From assembly GCA_947594085.1 (NCBI GenBank), contig CANQEB010000046.1:1-12539 (forward strand): a stretch of DNA of 12,539 bases, written 5' to 3'. The position numbers and the translations under genes are program-made. Positions 1-7,213 of this stretch are shown piece by piece. This DNA comes from an uncultured Lachnospiraceae bacterium (GTDB taxonomy: Bacteria; Bacillota; Clostridia; Lachnospirales; Lachnospiraceae). The notes under the pieces were generated by a model, which saw only the letters and a program-made list of their open reading frames with translations, made no database searches and was not told the origin of the DNA. How positions within the stretch are numbered: position 1 is the stretch's first letter; every line of letters starts with the position of its first letter.

Positions 1-74
1 AATACAGAAAAATAAATTTGACATAAAAAAATAAGCCTGACAAGGCTTTCCAGAGATAGGGGTGTCAAAAACCC
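1..74. mobile_element. Possible end of an insertion sequence
   Basis: The sequence that interrupts the flavoprotein gene begins at 74 and reads, on the minus strand, GGGTTTTTGACACCCC followed by AT-rich DNA with a hairpin. An abrupt loss of coding homology inside a conserved motif, a GTGTCAAAAA-type terminus and a window edge soon after are what an IS insertion at a contig break looks like. No transposase is visible, and neither a second terminal repeat nor a target duplication can be seen, so the family cannot be named. Confidence 0.3.
25..48 (-). terminator. Terminator-like hairpin inside the interrupting sequence
   Basis: On the minus strand AAGCCT (48-43), loop TGTC, AGGCTT (38-33) form a perfect 6-bp stem, followed by A and seven T (31-25). 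This is an intrinsic-terminator layout reading away from perR, and it would end transcripts started at the flavoprotein promoter. The stem is short. Confidence 0.45.
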
Positions 75-153
75 GAGTCCGGCCGGACCGGAGCCGACGA
101 TAATCAAATCATAGATCATATCTTGCCTCCTTTATTGGATTTGTGTTTCATTC

Positions 154-182
154 AGTATATCAAAAAAAGATTTGTTTGAAAA
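154..182 (-). promoter_or_regulatory. Promoter of the interrupted flavoprotein gene
   Basis: Minus strand: -35 TTTTCA (182-177), 17-bp spacer, extended -10 TGA-TATACT (hexamer 159-154). It is followed by a leader and GGAGG (130-126). The -35 is weak, but the TGn extension supports it. It is back-to-back with the perR promoter, so the two could share a regulator. Confidence 0.5.
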
Positions 183-185
183 GGT

Positions 186-214
186 TTGACAAGCTTAATT
201 TTGTCTGTTATATT
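186..214 (+). promoter_or_regulatory. perR promoter
   Basis: A perfect TTGACA at 186-191, a 17-bp spacer and TATATT at 209-214 lie about 50 bases before the perR start. Downstream, at about 231-241, is the AT-rich palindrome AATTA-C-TAATT, placed where a repressor could bind the transcribed leader. It does not match the usual 7-1-7 PerR box, so autoregulation is only suggested. Confidence 0.65.
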
Positions 215-262
215 TATAGAAACAATAACAATTACTAATTTTATTTGAGTAAGGAGACCGCT

Positions 263-658
263 ATGCCTGCACTGAAATACAGCAGACAACGCGAGGCTGT
301 TCGACATTTTCTGATGACACGCAGGGACCATCCGACTGCAGACACAGTGTACACTTGCCTGCGCGAGGAATTCCCGAACATCAGCCTCGGCACCGTTTAC
401 CGCAATCTCACGCTTCTCGCGGATCTCGGGGAGATTCAGCGGATCTCGTCCGATGGTGGCGCGGAGCATTTCGACGGTGACCTCACGCCGCACCAGCACT
501 TTATCTGCTCCCACTGTCACAGGATCTATGACATCCGGGTCGACGGGATGGATTCGCTGCTCGACGATGCACAGAAGGCAGCGCCTGGCAGAGTCGAATC
601 CTGTCGTCTGAATTTTTATGGCGTTTGCGAGCAGTGCGCCTCAGACGATCCTGCATGA
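263..658 (+). CDS. perR: PerR-type peroxide-sensing Fur-family repressor
   Basis: 131-residue Fur-superfamily regulator. The N-terminal winged helix runs about 1-75, with HPTADTVY at 23-30 and the recognition-helix region SLGTVYRNL at 41-49. The C-terminal metal-binding dimerisation domain has HFD (69-71), HQH (77-79), CSHC (82-85) and CEQC (122-125). The two CxxC pairs form the structural zinc site. The regulatory metal site of Bacillus PerR (His37, Asp85, His91, His93, Asp104) lines up with H23, D71, H77, H79 and D90; Asp rather than Glu at the last position favours PerR over Fur. The end RLNFYGVCEQC closely resembles Bacillus PerR. In the family, peroxide oxidises the iron-ligating histidines and releases DNA. 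Start chosen at ATG 263 because AAGGAG is at 251-256; a TTG at 245 lies upstream of that site. The adjacent rubrerythrin is a likely target. Confidence 0.88.
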   Translation: MPALKYSRQREAVRHFLMTRRDHPTADTVYTCLREEFPNISLGTVYRNLTLLADLGEIQRISSDGGAEHFDGDLTPHQHFICSHCHRIYDIRVDGMDSLLDDAQKAAPGRVESCRLNFYGVCEQCASDDPA

Positions 659-688
659 GCCACGGCTTTTGGCACATTCAGGTCTTTT
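650..688 (+). terminator. Probable terminator of perR
   Basis: CCTGCATGAGCC (650-661) can pair with GGCACATTCAGG (671-682), giving 10 of 12 base pairs around a 9-base loop, followed by TCTTTT. The stem overlaps the perR stop codon. A second T-run (702-708) lies before rbr. Both suggest rbr is transcribed mainly from its own promoter. Confidence 0.45.
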
Positions 689-710
689 GGGAATTCCGGG
701 CTTTTTTTGG

Positions 711-728
711 TTTTAATGAAAATTAAAA
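711..728 (+). promoter_or_regulatory. Inverted repeat upstream of rbr, possible operator
   Basis: TTTTAAT (711-717), spacer GAAA, ATTAAAA (722-728) is a perfect 7-4-7 inverted repeat ending 30 bases before the rubrerythrin start, in an AT-rich segment where the promoter must lie. Its AT-rich 7-mer arms resemble Fur/PerR operators, but the classical PerR box has one central base, not four. No clear -35/-10 pair stands out. PerR binding is an inference from the neighbour. Confidence 0.35.
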
Positions 729-758
729 TAAATATATTAAAGAAAAGGAGATTTTATT

Positions 759-1301
759 ATGGCAAAGTATGTATGTAAGGTATGTGGCTACGTTCACGAG
801 GGAGACTCCGCACCGGAGCAGTGCCCGATCTGCAAGGCACCGGCAGACAAGTTCGAGCTGGTACAGGAAGGCATCACCTGGGCATGCGAGCACGAAGTCG
901 GAATTACCGCAGGCGTCAGCGATGAGATCGTCGCAGGCCTGAGAGCAAACTTCGAGGGCGAGTGCACTGAGGTTGGTATGTATCTGGCTATGGCAAGAGT
1001 CGCACACAGAGAGGGTTATCCGGAGATCGGCTTGTACTGGGAGAAGGCTGCTTACGAGGAGGCTGAACACGCTGCGAAATTCGCTGAGATGCTCGGCGAG
1101 GTTGTCACCCCGAGCACCAAGAAGAATCTTGAGATGCGCGTGGCCGCTGAGAACGGTGCTACCGCAGGCAAACTCGAGCTGGCGAAGATGGCGAAGGCTG
1201 CAAACCTCGACGCGATCCATGACACCGTCCACGAGATGGCAAAGGACGAAGCCCGTCACGGCAAGGCATTCAAGGGCCTGCTGGAGAGATATTTCGGCTA
1301 A
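759..1301 (+). CDS. rbr: Reverse rubrerythrin (rubredoxin domain first)
   Basis: 180-residue NADH-peroxidase-type protein. Residues 1-36 are a rubredoxin domain with C6xxC9 and C22xxC25 holding one iron. Residues about 55-180 are a four-helix ferritin-like di-iron domain with E68 and E71, ExxH at E101-H104, and ExxH at E164-H167 in DEARH. In ordinary rubrerythrin the rubredoxin domain is C-terminal; the reversed order marks the 'reverse rubrerythrin' class known from clostridia, where it reduces hydrogen peroxide with electrons from NADH through a flavoprotein and is induced on PerR release. AAGGAG at 745-750 precedes the ATG. It ends in a strong terminator, so it is a single-gene unit. The interrupted flavoprotein upstream may once have been an electron donor (inference). 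Confidence 0.93.
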   Translation: MAKYVCKVCGYVHEGDSAPEQCPICKAPADKFELVQEGITWACEHEVGITAGVSDEIVAGLRANFEGECTEVGMYLAMARVAHREGYPEIGLYWEKAAYEEAEHAAKFAEMLGEVVTPSTKKNLEMRVAAENGATAGKLELAKMAKAANLDAIHDTVHEMAKDEARHGKAFKGLLERYFG

Positions 1302-1344
1302 ACAGGATTTCCTTTGCAACAGATCATTTTACCGCATAAAGGAT

Positions 1345-1375
1345 TCCGCCGGGATTAACCCCGGCGGAGTTTTTT
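1345..1375 (+). terminator. Strong intrinsic terminator of rbr
   Basis: TCCGCCGGG (1345-1353), loop ATTAAC, CCCGGCGGA (1360-1368) form a perfect 9-bp GC-rich stem, followed by G and six T (1370-1375). It ends rubrerythrin transcription before the convergent gene. Confidence 0.93.
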
Positions 1376-1456
1376 ACAAAATGGTCTATTGCATTATACT
1401 GAGAATTTGCTAAATGATCTGCCAGGAGCAAAATCTGCTCCGTCTCTTCAGCAGGA

Positions 1457-1786
1457 TCAATCCAGAATCTCCATCAGCTTGCCGCAGCAGATCGGGATCT
1501 GCTCACCCTTTTTCACGTGAACGGTCTTGTTGCAGGTCGCGCAGTATACGTCGGTGTCGTACGGAGCGATGAATTCCGGAACGGCTTTCTCCTCCTCAGC
1601 GGTCAGCCCGCTGATATGGAACTGAGCGACATTCTTCTCCGACGGAACATAGATACCGATCGGCTCAAGGCTCTTGTTGTTCCCGACGCAGTTGCCCATT
1701 CTCACCCAGAGAGCCTGCAGCTCGGCGGTCTCCGCCGGATTCTCCGGTACGAATTCTACGATTGCTTTGTCTAATCTGATCTTCAT
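1457..1786 (-). CDS. Small protein with C-terminal desulforedoxin-type iron/zinc ribbon
   Basis: 109 residues. The last 30 contain C82xxC85, a 14-residue loop, then adjacent C100-C101 followed by GKLMEILD. This CxxC...CC pattern with a following CGxxM is the desulforedoxin domain that binds a tetrahedral FeS4 centre at the start of desulfoferrodoxins (superoxide reductases). Residues 1-80 are not the superoxide-reductase domain; they include GNCVGNNKS (31-39) and EPIGIYVPSEKNVAQF and I do not recognise the fold. So this is not a full desulfoferrodoxin. It may be an electron carrier or metal-binding partner in peroxide defence, judging from its place beside perR and rbr. The ribbon could hold zinc instead of iron. 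GGAGG at 1799-1795 and a good promoter support the start. Ribbon: confident; role: inferred. Confidence 0.8.
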   Translation of the reverse strand: MKIRLDKAIVEFVPENPAETAELQALWVRMGNCVGNNKSLEPIGIYVPSEKNVAQFHISGLTAEEEKAVPEFIAPYDTDVYCATCNKTVHVKKGEQIPICCGKLMEILD

Positions 1787-1821
1787 TGATGTTACCTCCC
1801 ACAGCTTAAAATGTTTTTATA

Positions 1822-1850
1822 ACTGTAGCATTTGCCATTCCTTCTGTCAA
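1822..1850 (-). promoter_or_regulatory. Promoter of the desulforedoxin-ribbon gene
   Basis: Minus strand TTGACA (1850-1845), 17-bp spacer, TACAGT (1827-1822). The -35 is perfect and the -10 matches four of six. The leader just downstream holds an imperfect AT-rich palindrome (about 1804-1822), a possible operator of unknown specificity. Confidence 0.6.
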
Positions 1851-1862
1851 GAGCCGGCGTGG

Positions 1863-2501
1863 TCACTTATCTGTTTCACTTTCCGATCTTATATTCCTCC
1901 AGCAATTTTTCCTGATACGCCTTATCCTTTGCGGAGCGTAGTAGATCAGCAGAAAATCGACCAGTTCCTTCGGCACCTCATCCTCATTCGTTCCTTTCGT
2001 GCTCAGGAAGATCCGGACCGCCCCGTCCTCCAACTCGCAGTCTCTGATTTCTCTGCACATTGGGACAAACGTCATCCGATACTTCCCGTACCCGAACAGG
2101 TCAAATGTCGTGATCATAATCAGATACGTCTGATTCAGGCTGTTATAATCCGCTGTACCTGGCTCCAGAAGAGATGTGTCCATCAACGCCTGATAGTACC
2201 GGCTCCGCTTTTCCAGATCCGACTTCTTTTTGTCCTGCATTTCCGTATCATAAACAATCTCATCCTCATCAACGGAAAACAGATCCATCCGGATCGACCG
2301 CGCCAGTGGCGTCAGACGCAATTCCTTCTCAGTGGCGCTGTACTTCACAAGCGGAATCTCTCTACCAAGGATAATGCTCAGGACATCCTGCTGCGTCTGC
2401 GGATCCTCCATCACCTCGTCAAAAAGGAAACGGGCTGAGAAATTCAGCTCCTTCAGCGGCACGATTGGTACACTCGTTGCGTTATTCAGTTTTTTGTTCA
2501 T
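1863..2501 (-). CDS. Rpn/PDDEXK-family nuclease (putative transposase), 3' frameshift
   Basis: 212 residues as read. The N-terminal part matches the PD-(D/E)xK nuclease family annotated as Rpn recombination-promoting nuclease or PDDEXK transposase: an N-terminal segment with FLFDEVMED (25-33), then D73 in RSIRMDLF, the E87-M-Q89 strand in VYDTEMQ, and RSRYYQ. The Q in place of the usual lysine is common in this family as I know it. The copy is short and lacks the long coiled-coil tail seen in the related gene at the right edge. The last 26 residues (YAPQRIRRIRKNC...) look out of frame: near 1938-1945 the other frame reads AKDKAYQEKLLEEYKIGK and stops at 1878-1876, a far more natural C-terminus. 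A one-base deletion is likely. GGAGG at 2511-2507 supports the start. Family assignment is good; whether the gene is active is unknown. Confidence 0.8.
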   Translation of the reverse strand: MNKKLNNATSVPIVPLKELNFSARFLFDEVMEDPQTQQDVLSIILGREIPLVKYSATEKELRLTPLARSIRMDLFSVDEDEIVYDTEMQDKKKSDLEKRSRYYQALMDTSLLEPGTADYNSLNQTYLIMITTFDLFGYGKYRMTFVPMCREIRDCELEDGAVRIFLSTKGTNEDEVPKELVDFLLIYYAPQRIRRIRKNCWRNIRSESETDK

Positions 2502-2681
2502 CTGTTCCTCCTTTACTATAACATAACCGGCTTCTTTTTCAAACAGGGAAATGCGGAGAATTCCGCGAGACTTTCACCAGACTTGATTTATCTTCTGATT
2601 TTATATTTAACATAATAATATAATATTTCTCATTTTGCAATATAGAACAACATAATATTTATATGAGTTTTCGATTGTTTT

Positions 2682-2724
2682 AAAAAAGACCGCTCTGCCG
2701 ATTCTGCCCAGCAGAGCGTCTTTC
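2682..2724 (-). terminator. Terminator of the sbcDC operon
   Basis: On the minus strand AAGACGCTCTGC (2722-2711) pairs with GCAGAGCGGTCTT (2698-2686), one G bulged, followed by T6 (2687-2682; the first T is also stem). It lies 45 bases after the sbcC stop. The remaining DNA up to 2501 is very AT-rich (about 2580-2680), with no gene seen and only weak promoter matches for the nuclease gene. Confidence 0.85.
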
Positions 2725-2766
2725 ACCATCTGTTTCATTATTATTCAGTTCCTCAGATCATCCTCC

Positions 2767-5700
2767 TCACAACCCAGTGTCAACCGCGATCTGACTTCCA
2801 TTTTTCCCTTTCCTGATCCGGATCTGCTGTGGAATATTTTCCATCAGCTCTTCCCGATGGCTGATGATGCCGACCAGCTTATTCTTTCCGGACAGACCCA
2901 ACAGAATGTCCATCGCACTTTCGATCGATCTGCGGTCCAGCGTCCCGAAGCCTTCGTCGACAAACAGAGCGTCCATCTGTATCCCGCCGAGATTGGAGGA
3001 AACCGTATCCGAAAGCCCCAGCGCAAGGCTCAGAGACGCCTTGAAGCTTTCGCCGCCGGACAGGCTGCTCACTGGCCTTCTATGTCCTGTAAAGTTGTCG
3101 AGCACCTCAAGGTCAAGGAAGGTATTACTCCTCTTTCCGAGCGCGTCTTCCTGACGAAACAGCTCGTACTGGCCCTCGCTCATTGGATAAAGCCTGCGGT
3201 TTGCCGCCGCGATAATGGCGTCAAACCCTGCCGCCTGGATGTACTGTTCGAGCGTGATCTTCCCTTTTCCGGTCATCCCTTTCACCAGATTATACAGTCG
3301 CTGACATATCGCGTACTCCTTGCGGTACTGTTTCAGCTTCGGCCTCAGATCGGAAATATTGTTATATTTGTCCTGATTATTCCGGATTCTGTAATCGATC
3401 TCATTTTTCTGCCGGCGGAGCAGATTTACCTTCGCCTCCTGCAAGGTAATCTCCTCCTGAATCGCATTGATATCGATCAAGGTTTTATCCTTCGCATCAG
3501 CTGCCGCCTTCTTAAGCTGCTCGGCATTGGTATGTACTGCCTGATCATATTGCTGAATGATCTGCTCCTGTTCCTCGATCTGTTCTTCTGTCGCAACGCA
3601 GGCGAGAAACGCATCTGCATCCGCAAATTCCTTTGCTTTCAAGATCCGGGAAAACGCTTCCTGAAGCTCTGTCTCCTCACGCTGCTGTCTTTCATACGTC
3701 TCCTTCGAAGCAGTCAGTGCGGCTTTGATCCCCGCTTCCGCCTTTTCCGCCTCTGCCTTTTCTTCCTTCGCATCTGCAATTTTCTTATTGATCCTATCCG
3801 CTTCCGCCTGAAGCCTGTCGCGTTCTGCGCGCGCCGCGCCCCAGCTGTCAAAGCGCAACGTCAATAACGACTTAAGCTCCGTGTTTTTTTCAGTGAGCTC
3901 CGTCAAGTTCTCTTGCCTGCGCTCAACAAGAGTTTTTGATTTTTCCTCCAGCTTCTCCGTCTCTTTTCCTCTGGCTTCTGCGAGATCTTCCTGCGCTTCC
4001 CTCCGTCTGCCGCACTCTTTTTCCGCAGTTTCCTTTTTCCGCGCATTCTCAGAAATCCGCTCCCGGACTTTCTTCCCGCACTCAACAACCAAATCACACA
4101 GCTCCGTGACCGACTGATCCGCGAAATTTGCTTCCGTCATTCTGCCTCCGAGATCTGTCACGGCCGAAGCTTCTTCCCCATAGTCTCCAGCTGTCAGGCC
4201 TTCGGCATCTTTCAAGCATTCCAGCAGATCTATTTTCAGCTGTCTCTCCATCGCCTCGAAGTCACCGTTACTTTTTTCCACGTCGGCAAGCAACGCGTTC
4301 TTGTCCTGCTCCGCCTTCTTTTCCTCGGCCTGAAGCTGCTTGAATTCTTCTTCGGAAACAAATTCCGCAGGCAAAATAGCCAGCCTCGGATGATGAATCG
4401 AACCGCAGACGGGACACTCCTCGCCCTCCGTCAGCCCCTGTGCCAAAATTCCGGCGCGGCATCTCTCTAGAACACCCTCCGCCTCAAGCCTTTTTTTCGA
4501 TGCGTTTTCGTACTTCTTCTGCTTCCTCTTAAAATCCTCCTGCTTTCCCTCCAGAAGCTTCTTTTTCCCGTCGTGCTCCGGAATCCTCTGCTCCACAATC
4601 CTGTCGATTTTTTCCTTGAGTTCGCTCAACTTCTCTCCTACGTTTCGAATTCTGCCAAGTCTCTCCTGCGCTTCCTCCAGCCCCTGCGCCTCCTGTTCGA
4701 GGGCAGCGATCTTGCGCTTTAGCTCCCTTTTCCTCTCTTCCAGCTGTTGCGCTTCCTTCCCGAGCAGTTCTTTCGCCTGCTCCAGCTCTCCGACCTCAGA
4801 AGTCAATACAGCTCTCTGCTCATACTTTTCCTTCTCTTCGTTGAGCCTGATAATTTGATTTCTCAAATCCTCCGCCTTGGGCTCATCTTTCAGGCTTTCC
4901 GCCACCGCCATCTCTGCTTTTTCGATCCTGGCTCCGGCCTGTCGAAGAAATTCTTCATTCTTATTTATTTTGTTCTTACTGTCTGCTGCTTCCGCCTTCT
5001 TACTCACCCATCGATCATGAGCAGGCTTGACCTCCCGCGTCGCAGTCTTCTCGCGCTCCACGCGTTTGCGACATTCTTCCATCTCTTCTTTGCGGTTCTC
5101 AAGCTTTCTTTTTCCCTCGGACAGTTCCTCATAGCGACGGATAAATTCATTATTAATTTTCGCCGTCGTAAATGTGTTTTTCTTCTCTTCCAGAACACGC
5201 TCTTCTTCCGCCGTCTCCCCAGTCTTGTCTTCCAGCTCGTGAGCGTCCGCCTCGATGAGCCGGGACAGAACACTGAGGGCTTCTTCTATATTCCATGCAC
5301 TGCGGCTTTCTTCCATCCTTGCCCGGATCAGGAAAAGCTCCGCGTTCGATTCGTTCTCCCTCTCCGCCGTCACATCCCCGAAATACTGAATGATACTGCC
5401 TTCCGTTTCCGCCTTCTGGCGATAAGCAGCGTCCATGCGCTCCTTCAGCTTAAACTCAACCTTCTGATATCCCTCTGTCCGGAACATTTTCCGAAGAATC
5501 TCCGTCCGCTCCTCCGTCTTCGCATTCAGCAGATGAAAAAATTCCCCCTGCGCGATCATCGCGATCTGCTTGAACTGTTTGACATCGATGTGAAGCAATT
5601 CCGCCACTGCAGCATTTACGGGCCGGATCCCTTCGTGCAACGGCTGCCCTTCGCAGTAGAATACTGCTTTTTCGTTCTTTGCGGTCATGCCCGCGCCGCG

Positions 5701-6012
5701 CTGCTTGGGCCTCTCATAGGCCGGCTCCCGGTACACACGGTAATTTTTCCCCTGATGAGAAAAATAAAAATCAACGTAACTCTCCACGGTGTTTTTGGCA
5801 TACTCGCTGCGCAGATGCCGGGTGTCGCGATAGATTCCGCTGGTCTCCCCATAAAGCGCATAGCAGATCGCGTCGAAAAGAGTGGTCTTGCCGGCGCCGG
5901 TGTCCCCGGAGATCAGAAACAGCCCCTTTTCCGCAAACTGCTCAAAGTCAATGGCAGGCATCGTATCCGCATAAGGCCCGAAGGCGCTCACAATCAGCTT
6001 AATCGGTCTCAT
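2767..6012 (-). CDS. sbcC: SbcC/Rad50-type SMC-like ATPase subunit of the SbcCD nuclease
   Basis: 1081 residues, the usual size for SbcC. N-terminal ATPase half: the family start MRPIKLIVSAFGPYAD, Walker A GDTGAGKT at 36-43, Q-loop Q155 in IAQGEFF. Two long charged coiled-coil arms (about 175-520 and 555-880) flank a zinc hook, C533-P-V-C536, where two molecules join. C-terminal half: ABC signature LSGGES at 984-989, Walker B FVDEG with D1019/E1020, D-loop GTLD and H-loop H1052. With SbcD it forms an ATP-driven nuclease that cuts hairpins, cruciforms and blocked double-strand ends in the cytoplasm. The ATG overlaps the last 14 bases of sbcD, so translation is probably coupled; no separate ribosome binding site is needed. 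A good terminator follows. Nothing is missing or broken. Confidence 0.96.
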   Translation of the reverse strand: MRPIKLIVSAFGPYADTMPAIDFEQFAEKGLFLISGDTGAGKTTLFDAICYALYGETSGIYRDTRHLRSEYAKNTVESYVDFYFSHQGKNYRVYREPAYERPKQRGAGMTAKNEKAVFYCEGQPLHEGIRPVNAAVAELLHIDVKQFKQIAMIAQGEFFHLLNAKTEERTEILRKMFRTEGYQKVEFKLKERMDAAYRQKAETEGSIIQYFGDVTAERENESNAELFLIRARMEESRSAWNIEEALSVLSRLIEADAHELEDKTGETAEEERVLEEKKNTFTTAKINNEFIRRYEELSEGKRKLENRKEEMEECRKRVEREKTATREVKPAHDRWVSKKAEAADSKNKINKNEEFLRQAGARIEKAEMAVAESLKDEPKAEDLRNQIIRLNEEKEKYEQRAVLTSEVGELEQAKELLGKEAQQLEERKRELKRKIAALEQEAQGLEEAQERLGRIRNVGEKLSELKEKIDRIVEQRIPEHDGKKKLLEGKQEDFKRKQKKYENASKKRLEAEGVLERCRAGILAQGLTEGEECPVCGSIHHPRLAILPAEFVSEEEFKQLQAEEKKAEQDKNALLADVEKSNGDFEAMERQLKIDLLECLKDAEGLTAGDYGEEASAVTDLGGRMTEANFADQSVTELCDLVVECGKKVRERISENARKKETAEKECGRRREAQEDLAEARGKETEKLEEKSKTLVERRQENLTELTEKNTELKSLLTLRFDSWGAARAERDRLQAEADRINKKIADAKEEKAEAEKAEAGIKAALTASKETYERQQREETELQEAFSRILKAKEFADADAFLACVATEEQIEEQEQIIQQYDQAVHTNAEQLKKAAADAKDKTLIDINAIQEEITLQEAKVNLLRRQKNEIDYRIRNNQDKYNNISDLRPKLKQYRKEYAICQRLYNLVKGMTGKGKITLEQYIQAAGFDAIIAAANRRLYPMSEGQYELFRQEDALGKRSNTFLDLEVLDNFTGHRRPVSSLSGGESFKASLSLALGLSDTVSSNLGGIQMDALFVDEGFGTLDRRSIESAMDILLGLSGKNKLVGIISHREELMENIPQQIRIRKGKNGSQIAVDTGL

Positions 6013-7156
6013 CCGTCACACCCGCCTCTCTCGCAATTTCATTCATAAGGCTGATCTCTTCCTCACTGATCTCACAGCTATAGATCGAACGATAAAAATC
6101 AGAAAACAATTCAAAAAAAGACTTGTCCTCCGTAACCCGGGAAAAATCCACCTGCCCGATTTCCCTGGTATGAGCGTTGTCATAATCGATTTTTACCGTG
6201 TTCGGATAATATTGCTGGAAAATACTCATGGCATCGCTGACCGTGTCCTCGTCCGTCAGGGTCGCGTAGATAAAGTCGTCGGGGGAAACGATATTCTCCT
6301 TTTTCAGCAGCTGCTCCATCCTTCCCTTCAGATGGCGCATATCCCGGAGTGGTTTCAAGGCTACAAGCTCGACAGAAACCTCACCTTTTTCGCCCAGTGT
6401 GACGATCGGGAAAGACTTGTCGTTTTTCACCTCGCTCAGAGAATATTTCAGCGGAGAGCCGGAATAGCGGATTTCGTCTCTCCCCACCCTCTGCGGAGAG
6501 TGAATGTGACCCAGCGCAACGTAATCAAACGCCTGAAAACAGTCCGCGCCGATCTTTTCCACGAGACCCACATTCAGGACAGCCGCGCTCTCTGAGCCTC
6601 CCATCAGCGGCTCCTCTCCCTTTCCTGTTACAAACTGGTGGGCGACCAGAATATTTCTCTCACTCTGGTCTATACCCGCGTGCTTCAGCACGACGCGAAC
6701 CGCCTGATCGTAGGAATCGATCTCCTCCTCCGGGAAAAAGTGTTTTACCTGAGACGCCTTGACAAACGGAAGCAGGTACACGTTCACCTTCCCGTGCTCA
6801 TCCTCCAGCTCCTGCCGGTAGAGCGTCCCATTGTATTTGGAAGAAATGTATAATCCGTTTGTCTCAAAGAGACTGCTGCCAAAATTCAATCGCTCGTCCG
6901 AATCATGGTTGCCGCTGATGACAAATGTCTTTATCTTCCTGCCCGCCAATTCGGAGATAAAGGAATCGAACAAGCCTACCGCTGCTTCGCTCGGAATCGA
7001 CTTGTCGTACACATCCCCCGCAATCAGCACCGCGTCCACTGCGCGCTCGCTGGCAATCTTCAGAATCCGGTTCAAGATAAATTTCTGATCCTCAATCAGA
7101 CTGAATTCGCCCAGCGATTTTCCTATGTGCAAATCAGCTATATGTATCAGTCGCAT
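5999..7156 (-). CDS. sbcD: SbcD/Mre11-type exonuclease subunit
   Basis: 385 residues from the ATG at 7156. Calcineurin-like phosphoesterase core with all metal motifs: D8xH10 (IADLHIGK), GD48 (AGDVYD), GN83HD (SGNHDS), a histidine in VAHQF, and GHIH in VALGHIHSPQ. These bind two manganese ions that support 3'-5' exonuclease and hairpin-opening endonuclease activity with SbcC. The C-terminal third is the capping and SbcC-docking region, ending in TDETD. An upstream TTG (7162) is in frame, but GGTGG sits about nine bases before the ATG, and MRLIHIADLH is the canonical family start. It follows the GIY-YIG gene by 57 bases with no terminator, and its end overlaps sbcC. Confidence 0.95.
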   Translation of the reverse strand: MRLIHIADLHIGKSLGEFSLIEDQKFILNRILKIASERAVDAVLIAGDVYDKSIPSEAAVGLFDSFISELAGRKIKTFVISGNHDSDERLNFGSSLFETNGLYISSKYNGTLYRQELEDEHGKVNVYLLPFVKASQVKHFFPEEEIDSYDQAVRVVLKHAGIDQSERNILVAHQFVTGKGEEPLMGGSESAAVLNVGLVEKIGADCFQAFDYVALGHIHSPQRVGRDEIRYSGSPLKYSLSEVKNDKSFPIVTLGEKGEVSVELVALKPLRDMRHLKGRMEQLLKKENIVSPDDFIYATLTDEDTVSDAMSIFQQYYPNTVKIDYDNAHTREIGQVDFSRVTEDKSFFELFSDFYRSIYSCEISEEEISLMNEIAREAGVTDETD

Positions 7157-7213
7157 TCGCAAGAACCACCTTTCCGTGCCTGTTTTATGTCGCTCCTATT
7201 CTCTCGGCCAGCG

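Larger units (their letters stand above)
1..119 (-). pseudogene. 5' fragment of a FAD/NAD(P)-dependent oxidoreductase (thioredoxin-reductase-like), interrupted
   Basis: Read from the ATG at 119-117, the first 15 residues are MIYDLIIVGSGPAGL. This is the beta-strand and GxGPAG dinucleotide-binding turn that opens thioredoxin reductases and related FAD flavoproteins. The start is well supported: GGAGG lies at 130-126, six bases upstream. After codon 15 (CTC, 77-75) the family pattern stops: instead of the expected alanine-rich helix the frame reads GFLTPLSLESLV, which matches nothing I recognise, although it stays open to the window edge. The gene therefore appears broken at about base 74, probably by an insertion. 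It is divergent from perR, a sensible place for a redox enzyme. Rossmann start: seen and confident. Interruption: inferred. The rest of the gene is outside the window, so a chimeric assembly edge is an alternative. Confidence 0.6.

Noticed and set aside
152..520. Minus-strand open frame of 122 codons over perR
   Set aside because: It lies antisense to the conserved perR reading frame, has no ribosome binding site and no family features.
723..1319. Long minus-strand open frame over rubrerythrin
   Set aside because: It is a shadow of the confident rubrerythrin gene on the other strand and lacks any recognisable motif.
1425..1441. Inverted repeat GGAGCA-AAATC-TGCTCC as a terminator of the ribbon-protein gene
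   Set aside because: The stem has only six base pairs and no T-run follows on the minus strand; it may still aid termination but cannot be called.
2471..2540. TTGAAA-N16-TATAGT as a promoter of the Rpn/PDDEXK gene
   Set aside because: The hexamers are reasonable, but transcription would start inside the ribosome binding site, leaving no usable leader.
4747..6048. 433-codon plus-strand open frame over sbcC
   Set aside because: It is antisense to coiled-coil coding sequence; biased Glu/Lys codons leave long open frames on the opposite strand.
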